A DNA stretch of 64,000 nucleotides, from contig OY755190.1 of NCBI GenBank assembly GCA_963576735.1, positions 2,473,695 to 2,537,694 of the forward strand, given 5' to 3'. Position numbers and translations under genes: made by a program. Below the pieces are notes generated by a model. It was not told where the DNA came from. It made no database searches and worked only from the letters and a program-made list of their open reading frames with translations. Positions 1-11,805 of this stretch are shown piece after piece. Numbering within the stretch: position 1 is the first letter of the stretch; every line of letters begins with the position of its first letter. The stretch is from Bedellia somnulentella. Lineage: Eukaryota > Arthropoda > Insecta > Lepidoptera > Bedelliidae.

Positions 1-884
1 AAGATGATGTGGTAATTGATATATTATTATTGTGTAAAACAAATATTCAAATTTCTCAGTGGGAACATCACTGTTTGCCAAAAGGTTTTTGTTTGAATGC
101 TGAGTTCGGCATAATTTAAGAAGGTTTATAGGTGTGAACCCTTAGGTGTGAGGGTTAACAAATATCACTGAATGGTGCTTGGTCAAGAAACCGAGTATGC
201 ATACATTGTGGCAATAGAGGTAGGGGGCAACCCTCCCTTGTGAACTCCCTTGTCACAAATTCATGGAGACTGAACACTAACTTACACAAATGACATGTAT
301 ATTGAATCTTTTCCAACCATTATTGACTCTTCCCTACTGTTAGTTTTTAAGAAAAATCTGACAATGGGTCCTTATCAGTGGTATTTAAAAATTTTGACCA
401 TGTAAAAGGGTGTAAAGAGTGGAGAGTAAAGAGGACAGAATGACTTATTTTTTTCTAGGAATTATATATGACTTAAAATGACAAGTTTGAGTGTAACTTA
501 AAAATATACCAAGTAAAATGGTGCCTTGTATGGTACTTTTTTTTTATCATTAACTCATTTATTTTGTAAAACAAAAAGTTTGTCATTTAGAAAGATTATA
601 ACTATTACTTTATCAGCGTAAATCAGTGCATAGTAAGCTTATCAAACAAATTACATAATATTCTAATATTGATGAGTGTGCACTGAATGAGCAGAAAATA
701 TTAATGTATAAAAAATTATAAATTTATTTATTAGTATTATATTATATTATGAGTTTTTAATTTCACATTCATAAAAACTGTTGTTATTAGCTTTGTTTCA
801 AACAAAAATGATAAAATGGACTGTTATTTACATAAAGATATGAAAATTACTTGTCTCATCCAGTAATAAAAATGTTGAACTCAC

Positions 885-1255
885 TTAATTTTTTCATCAA
901 TATTTCCCTTGGTGAAGATGACGATACCACAGAGGAGGTCTTTGAAGGATATCCCCTTTTTGGTGCCTCCACAGGCCGAATAGAGCCATTCTGCAACCTC
1001 GGTTGGTACTCCATCACAAAGAACGTCATGAATGAAGGAATCAAAACTAAGAGCAGTCCCGTTTCCACCTGCACACCGCTTGAATGCCTCTCTAATCCGC
1101 CGCAGCTCACTATCTGTCACTAAAACCAGCAAAGTATTACAACCACATAAATATTTGCAGCAGCGCAATAAAGTCAAAGTTTTGTTTACATCTTTACCTC
1201 GCTTTACTGCGTCTTCGTAGGATAAGACACTAGGCTTTGAGTCTCTAGCACCCAT
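885..1255 (-). CDS. USP32: USP32-like ubiquitin carboxyl-terminal hydrolase, first two exons (partial)
   Basis: Exon 1 is 1198-1255 and exon 2 is 885-1119, both on the minus strand. The 78-nt intron 1120-1197 begins GTAAAG and ends TTTTAG, phase 1. Spliced, the protein starts MGARDSKPSVLSYEDAVKR and continues VTDSELRRIREAFKR, then DGVPTEVAEWLYSACGGT and GISFKDLLCGIVIFTKG. I recognise this as the N-terminus of USP32, a large membrane-associated deubiquitinase whose N-terminal part carries EF-hand-like repeats ahead of the DUSP and catalytic domains. The MGA start suggests N-myristoylation, as expected for the family. Exon 2 ends in phase 2 at a GTGAGT donor (884 downward). No later exon is visible in 1-884, so the catalytic part lies outside the window. 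The gene diverges from BRAP. The intron is a multiple of three with no stop, so its retention would keep the frame open. Confidence 0.85.
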
Positions 1256-1938
1256 TGTTAATTATGCATAAACACTTGTCACATCATGATATACCAAATA
1301 TTTACTAATAGATACAGTTTTTCGTTTCGACAAGTGATAAATTCACGTCTTGTCTTGACAATACAACGCCATATTGAATAATGAACTTCTTTCAAAACTG
1401 TACCAAAATAATAATGTAAGTCTTTCAAAAAATGTACACAAGAGTCTTCAAAAAGTGGCCAATTGTATAATTTTAATATATTTAATTAATTATAGTTATA
1501 GTAAGATCGCTCTCTCACTCTCAAAAATAAAAGAAACAGTTTAAACTCCCCCGATCCATTCTCATTGGGAATAGGATTTGGTTACATTTAATAAAATGTA
1601 GGAAAAAATAAAGAATGGAGGTGCGAGTCCGATCTCAGTTTCAAATGATATTCTCTCATTCGTTGACATGACAATCAAGTGATTATTGTAATTTGGACTT
1701 TTTTTGACATAGGTCATATGTTTGTTTTTCACTTCTGCGATAACAGGATTTTCTGTATAAACACAAAACAAATTACAAAATAATTCAATTAATTAGGGCT
1801 TAACGCCACAAAATCGATTGTAAACAAGTGCATAATTTAAAGCAAAACAACAATTTACAGTTAGTACCAAATTCAGTTGTTTTGAATCATTAAAAGTAGC
1901 ATATTGTAATAATCAATTTCGAAACCTTTGTTTTTTCA
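1256..1938. promoter_or_regulatory. Shared 5' region between divergent USP32 and BRAP
   Basis: The 683 bp between the two start codons must hold both 5' UTRs and both promoters, because the genes point away from each other. The stretch is AT-rich with no conserved coding segment. I see no convincing TATA box or CpG-rich core, so a bidirectional promoter is inferred from geometry alone. Confidence 0.45.
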
Positions 1939-4900
1939 ATGCCTGTGTCACTTTGTGTCTTGCGAATTGAAATCGACGAAGATCTTCCAGAAATGGGTGA
2001 TAATCCTGCCGAATCAGGTACTGAATATTATTACATTTGAATGGTCAAAGTCACCTCATTAATTGTGTCGGAGTCGAACAATGCCACACTTCCTTTATCG
2101 CAAAGATGGGGTATTCTCACAAAGTAGTTTTTTTTTAAGATTTTTTATTTTCCTTATTTTTATTAGTTTTTTTAAGCCACTTTAAAAATGTATGAGAAAA
2201 TAAGTTTTCTCGCATAGTTGGGCTCGCTTAATCAGCTTTAGAAGGGGATGAAAATGGGGTGTAAAAGTATGGCTGTGACATTAGTCTACATGGCTGTGAT
2301 ATGATACTATGGTTGTGATAAAATCCAATGCATGGCTGTGACATTAGTATTCATGGCTGTGACATGATACCATGGTTGTGAGGAAAGTTATGGTATGGAT
2401 GTGGCATGTCTATACTTATTGCCAATACTTTAGAAGCGAGGTCGCGACATGCTGGACATGGCATACACAAAACATTAAAATAATATCAAATGAAATATTC
2501 AAATACTCAAGAATTAAACTTTAATCAGTCTCAAAAATTATTAACATTTGTCTCATTATTAACAAACATCTAACTTGTTAAAATATTTTCTTCCTTTGGC
2601 TAAATTTCAACAACAATCTTATATAATTATGACATAGAAAAATTTGAGATTAAACGTTTGATCAGTCTTAAAAAGTAGTAACGATCGTCACAAACATGCA
2701 AAAAATACAATGAGAATAAACATTATGAATATAAAATAAAACTATCTTCCTTTTAGTAAATTTTAACGAAAATCTTATACGAGTATAGTAACTCTTATTT
2801 TTTTTTTTGCAAAAATATCAACAACATCTAAAATGAAAAAAAATACTGCTCTATCAGTAAACTTCACCAATCATCTTATAACAAATGCAGCCTTCGAAAG
2901 ATTCAAAATAATTATTTATTGATATCTTAAATCAAATATAGAGAAAATACTATTTATGTCTTCATAGCTAGAAATAAACTTTTATAACCTATAAAATAAA
3001 GTAACAAACTTTTCCAATCACATTATCGAGTAGTCAAAGCATAGTGAATCAAATTTAAAAATGAGTTCACCACGTCTGCTTGGAGTAGGCTCTGGCATTT
3101 TAGAAACAATGCTTTCGTCATTTAGGAAGACCATATCATCTGGCTCTTTCCATGTGAAAATTGTTGTACCATTTATAACGTTATGATACTTCTTCCGCGT
3201 AAATTTTACAAGGTAAGGTTCTTCTTTCATCTTATGGACAGAAATTATCTGCCCAACATAATAATATGTATAATTTTTCTCGCCCTTAAATTTAGAAAGT
3301 ACCCATACACCTTCTTTTAGAGTTTCTGTCTTTTCGGAGCTATCAGAAGTAACAGGAATCATTTCTTGAGTGCTGGATCCCACGTCCGTGACTCTTCGGT
3401 TTTGTACTATACTTTGTTTCAAGCTAGGATAATGAATGCAATAGTCCGTGATGCCACAATTTGCACAAGTTAGCTCTCTCATATTAATAATTCTCGGCTC
3501 GTCTCTGTTCCAGGTTATCTGGTGCATTTTTTTAATTCCCGGTAGTGGTTTGATTTTTCCGGCACTGTTTAATAAATCGTCTCCTTCCTGGATTTCGTTC
3601 TCGCTAACTTCATAAAGCAAAACGTTGCAATTTTCTTTTACTACTTTTACAAAAGTTTCGTAGTCCGGAACGTCTTGACCCTTAAGGACATGATTGTTGG
3701 CAGTTTGTTTGACGACAGCACCAACACCGTCTGCAGGACCTTTTCCATGGGACGCTTCTGAATAATGCCAAGAAGCTTTTGATACGTTGAGAATGTTGAC
3801 CAGATGTTGAGAAAAAAGGTACAAATTATTTTTGTTTTTATATTGGTTGCTTGGACCGTCGCTAGCAATATGCAGTATTTGTATGCTTTGGTCTTTCATC
3901 ATATGTGATAGAACTTTCTTTAGATGCGCGTAAATGGCGGCAGCATCGTGACGCAGGCAATCTGATACTGAACAAAATGCGGTTGTTTCTGGTTTTCCGG
4001 TCGTGGCTGATAAATAATAAAATACTCCAGTATGGATTGACACTTGCTGTCGTGATGCACCGAAGTGAACAGATTGTGCTTCCGTATAATATTTGCAAGC
4101 ATAGTTTTCTGAGAAGTCGACGCGTACTAATACTTCTCCTTCTGTTAAATTTTCTTTAATGTGCGCCATGGTCTTATGCTGATTGTAAATGTTGAACTTA
4201 TGCAGCAAAAATTTTGGAAGTTCGTCAACGAATTTTTTGTTGTTGTTGTTGGAAGCCTTGCTTTAACTGTTCTTCGAATTGTTTTTAGTATTCCTTTTAT
4301 GTTCCTTTCTTCTGGTTGAGTTATCCACTGATGGTATGAGATTGCCTCGTCTTCAAACGACGCAATCGAAGGCAGTTTGTTCACACAGTTTCTACATTTC
4401 CGACTCATACACTTGTATGAGTCCTTATCACAGACTGAGCTGCTAATGACGTCATTTTGAAGAATTTTGAGGCTTTTTAGTCTATTTATCATGGTTGCGA
4501 AATTTTCATGCATCACACACATGCATGTGTCTCGATCTGTCAGCCTAGCCTTCACGACCCAGAATGGGCGTAATCTGCAAAACGATGCGTAACTCATACG
4601 TAATCTCTGGGGCGATTGGGAATTGTATTTTCTGTGTAAATTTTCTAATGAATCACATAGGAACCGTTTTTGTTTTTTAATTTTTTTCTTGGTGATAGTA
4701 TCTTTCAGTGCAGGACTTATCATCGAGTTTTCATCGGCTTCTAAAAACTTGATTAGCGCGTGTTTCCTTCTTGCCCAACCTTCATGTATTATTTGTTGTT
4801 TCTTCTTTACTTCTGTAGGAATTTCGTTTTGCTTCATCATCATCAACCTTTTTAATTTCTTTTGTAGAGTCTTGATTTTTCTCTTTTGCTCCAAAATAAC

Positions 4901-7900
4901 TTTTTCGTGTTTTATATTGTTAATTCTATCTAGCCTTCTGCTCCTTCTTGCTCGCTTCCTAGCATCTATTTGCTGTCTACTTACACAAGAACCAGATGTT
5001 TCATCGCCAGAACTAAGTACACTTAAGCTAGCGGACTGGAAAGAATCTTCGCGAAGTCTGCGTAGAACAGGAGTATTTGCTCGAAGTACGTCTGAGGTTC
5101 CAGATTGATGAGAATCTTCGCGAAGTCTTCGTAGAACAGGAGTGTTTGCTCGAGGTACATCTTGGGTCCCTGATTGATAAGAATCTTCGCGAAGTCTATG
5201 CATAAAAGGAATATTTGCACGAGGTACGTCTGGGGTCCCAGATTGATGTGAATCTTCGCGAAATCTACTCAGAACAGGAGTATCTGCTCGAATTATGGAT
5301 GGAGAAATGCTTGTGGGTTCTATATCACTTTCTGTAAGGGGGGTGTCATCTCGGATCGCTCTTAGTGCGCGTTCTGAAAGCTTTTTATTGGCCCTACTTT
5401 TCTTGGCTCGCTCACGCCATTCTTTTCTTTGATTTCTTTGTTGTCGTGGTGTTAAGTCATTGACTAACAAAATCTTTTTTTCTTCCTTTCTTCTTTGTCG
5501 ACGTTCTTTTTCTTTTTGTCTGGCTGCTTCGTATTTTTCTGGATCTGATTTTATTTTCTGTCTTCTTTTTCTCTCTCTATCTCTTTTAGCTCTTCTTTTT
5601 TCTTCAAGACTTAACTGATTTTTTGTTTTTGGTGCCATCTAAAAATGATTTAGAAAATATTAATGAATAAAACGAAGGAAACTCTTGAAAATAATGAAAT
5701 TTTGTGCAGAATCACTCAGTAAACTTGAGTGGTTTGGTTTAAATTATATTATATTATATATAGCAACATTACGAAATTTTAAGGATTTAAGAAAAAAAAA
5801 ATTGTATACTGAAAGCTCCAACTTTATTCTCATGATATACGACATATCACGACCATGCACTAATATATCACAGCCATGGCTCAAAAAAGCTATGGTTGTG
5901 ATATTTCAATGACTGCTATGGCTGTGACATTTTCGCACCGTGCCTGACATAACCTCAAAACTAGATGGGTTTTTTCCAATGCCTTTAGATGAACTGAATT
6001 AACTTCATTTTCTTGTCAAATTATATGAAAACAATAAATTAAAAATATATGCTTACCTTTCATCAGTGGAGCACGGTCTCGACACGTTTAGCTTGTCACG
6101 TATCAGAATAACAAAAATGAAATTTTATTAGTGTTAACTACACAATGCGAGCCGGTCGAAAAGTGGCAGCCTATATTGGGTTGCCAGTTCAGAATAACAA
6201 TATAGTAATACCTGTTTTTGTTTCCTAATTTAGACCAATTTAGAAGTATTTTTATAATGAACTATGGTTGTGACAAAAAAACTGGCGACAAAGATTATTG
6301 CAATATTTTAGTATGAACCGTTTTACTGAATAAAGATAAAAATATATATGTGATTACGTTGACGAATATTAAATTAATGGTAATTCAGTATTATCTAGAT
6401 TTTTGGTCTGATTTCAAGAAAATATATTTGTTGCGAAATTTTTAGAGTGGCGACACGGTACGGTCGTGACATTTTCAAAATTAATATGAGGAAATAACTA
6501 AAACCTTTGTATTTACTTATATAATATCCTTCTCATACACTAAACAATATAAATTTCAGGAGTATTTGATAACTGAAATAACAGTCAGTGCTATTATCTG
6601 ACGGATTCTTACAGGCGACATGTTTTTTCGTAAGAATAAGAATACCCCAGATATCAGTCAGTGTAATAATTGGAGCTGGCTTTCCGACACTCCCATGGAG
6701 GAATATGATTCCGTATATATGTCTAAGTCGATGAAAGATTGATGATGAATGGAGCTGTAGCTGCTTGCTGCTTGATAAAATGGGGATCCTGTATACTGTA
6801 GTTTATTTTTGCCATTCCTATGATTAAATTTTAAAATGGTCTTAGGATCTTCATTCATTCCAACTATATCAATAAGACTTATCTCTCATTTTTTCTCCAT
6901 CAGTCTATTATAGTATATTAGTAACTATATGTTTATAGTACTAAGTAATTATACATTTGTAAGCTAGACACATTCTCTGCAAGTGGATGAGCACAATCTA
7001 CCCTTTTGGAACAAACTTATTAAATTGGAAAATTGTTTATAAGGGGTTGTCCATTATTGACAATCTTTTAACACCCATTTGCCCTTCGTATAAAATACTT
7101 TATAGTTAAATGTATGTATTTTTATATAGATGTGACGGGTCAGATAAGAATACCACTACATTACATACATACATTCTTCAAACACCATAAAAATTACAAC
7201 TTAGGGTGGTGGGGTTATTCAGGTGTTTTTAAGACCGAATACCAACTGGTGACATATGTTTTACCAAATTTTAGAGGCTTGAAGCATGCATGCTTTAAAA
7301 AATATTTGAGTGATACACCAGCTTGAAAGTAAATTAAATTGAAAATTGCTAGTTTGACATACATCTTCCAGAAGTGGCGGAGGAATTTCATATTCTGATA
7401 CTCTGGCTACACTTTCTATGGATTTATTGCGGGGACTGTATGTTAAAAAAAGAAAAGACTGTAATATCAAGGTTCTTGGTGATGGGTCTCCAAAAGCAAC
7501 GCCCAAAAATCACTTAAAAGCCCCAAAACCCTTAATCGCCTCTTCCAATCACCCATGGAAAGAAATGGGGTAATGCTATTCTTAGCTGACACTTCACCGA
7601 TTACCATTAAATTGCTTACCACACATAAATAAGAAATGTTCTGTAATACTGCATACCAAGATACTAAAGTGCAACCTTAAAAGGGTTGTATGGGAGGTTT
7701 CTCTTTTAAACAGAATTAACTAACATAGCTCCAGAATAAAAAAAGCAGTCACTATTATTAACAATATTATAAAAATCTTACATATTAAATAATATTGAGA
7801 AAATAAAAGATGGGTCACTAACTACGTTGACCAGCAGTAACTTAAAAAGTCTAATTGAACATGTGAGTATAACCAGGAATTAAACCCATGACCCCCAAAT

Positions 7901-10712
7901 TGTTGGCCAAACATTTTAATACTGGGCCACTAAGAAAACTATTTTCATAAAATTTGACTAATGCATTCCGATATAAATATGCAGGTAACGACAGCCCTTG
8001 TTCTTTCTGGATAAAAAAGATGTGTGTCATCATCCTTCAAGCCCTCATTAATTTCTACTGAATTATTTTAGATTCAGTGAAATGTTAACAGTATACTGAA
8101 ATAAACAATCGAATATTGAGATCATGAAAGAGTACATTATTATTCTATAGAACTCAGGAATTTTATATCAAAAATTATAAAAAATATTTTCTGTTTTCAT
8201 ATTAGTAATTTTATTTACATAATCAAAGGTATGATGATTTGTGACGCCCACTCACTTAAGACGTAAGTAATGTGTTTCTGTTTTCAACTCAACTCAAACA
8301 TTCACGCTGTATACTCCCGAATGGGTTGGCAGAGGTACTAATACTTCTGAAAATCACGTGACATTTTCACCTAGTGTTCAGACTACCCACGTTTTGCTTG
8401 GACAGTGTACTCACGTGATAGGGGGCAGGCCTATAGCTATTTCGTATGTTCTTTTCGTATTTACACTAATTCTCGCTGCAAACAGCTGGCATTAGTAAGT
8501 AATTAATTTTAAAGGTTTTTTCCAGAGATTCTGCGCTGTTGGAATAGCATTTTTGCAGAAGGAGTCTTTCCATATCCTTTAGCGTTTCTAATGACTTCTT
8601 GTACTGTCTCTTTGCATAGCTTGGACTTTGATGGATCTATTAGGAAGTAAAAATATGCTTCTCCAAAAGTTATTTGTCAAAAACACGTAGTGATATCATG
8701 TCACTATCTACAAAATTTTTGCTCAATAAACAAAACAATCGGCCCTCAACACATTTCCTTTTGTTAACAGAGGCCGCAAAAGAGCAAAAGAAGAAAGACA
8801 GAGGTGAACGAGAATCCAGGCCAATCACTGTCGAAACTTACGCTAGTGTGCTCAACGGCCCCAACACAGATGTGGCTGTGCTGCCGACCAGCTCGCGAAG
8901 ATCTTCGCCAGAAGATGGCAAAGATGAGAACAGGGAGACCATTGGGTTCTTTTGCGGAAATCCTCTTATCGAAGTTACTAAAGGAGTGCTGCATTTGTAT
9001 AAGGAGAAGTGAGTTTGTATTGCTTTATTTTTCTTAAAGGGGCACAGTGTGTGGCAGAAAACTAATTATGCTGAACATCACTTGTTAATGTGTTACTCTG
9101 TACAGACTTCTTTCCTTGATAGAGGACATATCTATCGTTAAGTGTAACTCAGAAAAATGTTGAACCAAAGGTTTTGAAGTAGTACAAGCATCCCTTATAA
9201 TTAAGTTATCTGTGTGAAGGAACCGGATGAGCAGCAAAATTGAAAATGGAACATCCATTCATAAGGAAAGCTAATTCAAAGGTTAACCCTTACAGTTGAC
9301 CATATATAAACCTCTGAAATATCCTTAAGATAGCGAGGGATTCGAGCCTTCCCTGAAAGGGTGATTTAGCCATGTTCCACAACGGTAGCAAAGTGCGGCT
9401 AATCAAAAGAGTCCCCAAAAGCCATCACGCTATGGCTCTTTATCCATCTTATTTATTAGTGCCTTTGCACACCACGACTTTTTGTGGCGCCGTCGATGCG
9501 CGATTGTCGAGAGACAGATGCGATAAACGACGACGACGACGTGTGTCTCTGTGTCGCACAAGAATGTGTTACTTACTCCTACTTAGCACCCTTTTACACT
9601 CGATCTCTCTCCAGCGAGTTAAACGACTCCCCGGAAGCCCGCACATTATGCTTGCTGTCCGTGCCGTCGTCGCTGGGCGCGGCGGACCTGCTCTCTCTTC
9701 CTTTCTCTCTGCTTGACCTTGGAAAGAGACTTCATACTGTCAGCTCATTTGTCAATCTTAGAACCTCTTTTTATTCTTTCTATCTCCCTCCAGTGAACTA
9801 AAAGAGTCCCCGGAAGCCCGCACGCTATGTCTCCTGTCCGTGCCGTCGTCGCTGGGCGCGGCGGACCTGCTCTCGTTCGCGGCCGCGTGTCGCCAGGACA
9901 TCGCGCACGTCCGGGTGCTGCGGGATTCGTCGCCGGCCTCGTATATGGCGCTTATTACGTAAGTATGGTTTATTGTGGTCTGTTGCATACTTTTGAATTA
10001 TAACTGTAAACAAGAGAGTTAAAAATAGGGACTGAAGCTGATTATCTTCAAAATTTATGTGAAACTAGCTGACCCGACAGTCTTCGAACTGTCATAAAAG
10101 TTTAGTATGAACTGAAGTATCTATAAAAAAGAAAATAAGAAATCGTACCGCGATGCAGAAAGCAACGCAATATTCATACAATATGCCTTCAATTATCTTT
10201 ATTCATACATATTCGCATATTTGAATGTGAAAAAAAAGGATAAGTGCATCCTATTATTCTAACCTAACACAAAAGCAAAAAAATACGCAAAAAGACTTTG
10301 ACCACCCGGGATTCGAACCTGGGTCTTTCGTACTTAGTGTTTACCAAACGGTATACCGCTACGCCACGCAGACATTTGTGTAAGTCTCAAATTTGTGATA
10401 TCCTATATATCTAGTAGTCATACTCATACTATTGACAAACAATTAAATGGACAATTATTTTGATGAAAATGGATGAAACCCTTATTTTTTCCAAAAAGAC
10501 TATTAATGAAGAGTCCGATAAAGTCGGTCGATGAAAAATTAATCGTGTAAATATGGGGAACCATATAAAAGTTATGTTTTTTTATGCTCCTGTGGAAACC
10601 CTTGCGAAATCCGGGATAAATTATATCCTATATGTTGGCCAGGTGTATAACCTGCATTCATGTCAAATTTGATCAAGATCGGTCCGGTAGAATTAACGTG
10701 ATGAACGGACAT

Positions 10713-10743
<31 letters not shown>

Positions 10744-11767
10744 TTTTTTTCAAAAATAGCAAATTTGGCTTCAGTATCGAAAATAAAACATATTCCACCG
10801 GTTTTTATTTCTTTTTCTTCAATGTACAGTTTTGACCTCGTCACAGTCTTATTATAGTATAGATAGAAGATAAAATTTGTTGTTGTTCTGGCGAGACGAC
10901 CAAAAGGTAACTTTTGCACCCAAAACATTTACTCCGTATATGAAAACTATCAAAATATAGCAAATGTTTAAAAAATCCTAAGCAATGAAAGTTTAAAAAA
11001 ACATACATACATATATACTCACAGCTATAAGTCCCTAGAAGGGGTAGCCAGAGCTAAGGAGTTAGAGATTCCTCAGCCAATTTTGGGAAGTTGTGTGGGG
11101 AAAAGATGGTAAAATAAACGTTGTTGGTGATGGGTCTCCAACCGCATCGCCCAAAAATCCCTTAAAAGCCCCGAATACCGTTAGTCGCCTCTTACGTGCA
11201 CCCACCGGAAGAAATGGGGTAGTGCTATTCTAAGCCGACACTACACAGCAGCACTTAATAAAAACATTGCCACATTACTAAAAATTATGCAATAAACCCA
11301 TTTCAATGTAAAAATAAAAGTAAGTAGAAATACAACTCACAATCTTGTACCGCATACTATAATTTAAGAAACAACTACGCAACACACAAAAAGATTATAA
11401 GCAAGATACATAACCAACTCGCTCGTCTGACAGTTTCCGCAGCCACGCGGGCGCGCGCTCGTTCCACGCGTTGTTCGAGGGCGTGGCGTACACGTCGCTG
11501 GAGCCGGCCGCCACCTGCCACATGGCGTGGGTGCAGCGCCTGGACTGGGCCCGGGACAGCGTGCCGCCGCCGCAACATACTGGTACGTAGCTTTTACCTT
11601 ATTAACCATCACTGAAGATACTTTACTATCCTCAATTTATTATCTATATCTATACTTATAATAAATCTGTAGAGAGGTCAATTCTGTACATGAAATATAT
11701 TTTCAAAATAACTATCAGGTGGTGATTAGGGATCGATACTGATGCTAAAAATGCAATCAGTAAAATT

Positions 11768-11805
<38 letters not shown>

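Larger units (their letters stand above)
2269..6475 (-). mobile_element. Unclassified DNA transposon with TGGCTGTGAC subterminal repeats, in BRAP intron 1
   Basis: A coding block (3018-5638, minus) is bracketed by clusters of a 10-12 bp motif, ATGGCTGTGACA or ATGGTTGTGATA. About six copies lie at 2269-2381. Further copies lie near 5871, 5890, 5916, 6261 and 6461, the first inverted. The motif is not seen elsewhere in the window, which suggests transposase-binding subterminal repeats. I could not find clean terminal inverted repeats or a target-site duplication, so both ends are approximate. Confidence 0.6.

Noticed and set aside
4623..5108. 161-residue plus-strand frame
   Set aside because: Antisense shadow of the Lys/Arg-rich part of the transposase-like gene.
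8674..8770. In-frame extension of BRAP exon 2 upstream, with a Met at 8698
   Set aside because: A pyrimidine-rich acceptor ends at 8770 and its phase fits the BRAP N-terminal exon at 1939-2017. The extension has no resemblance to BRAP.
9372..9801. Plus-strand frames of 105-114 residues before BRAP exon 3
   Set aside because: Part is the exon 3 duplicate and the rest is intron; not an independent gene.
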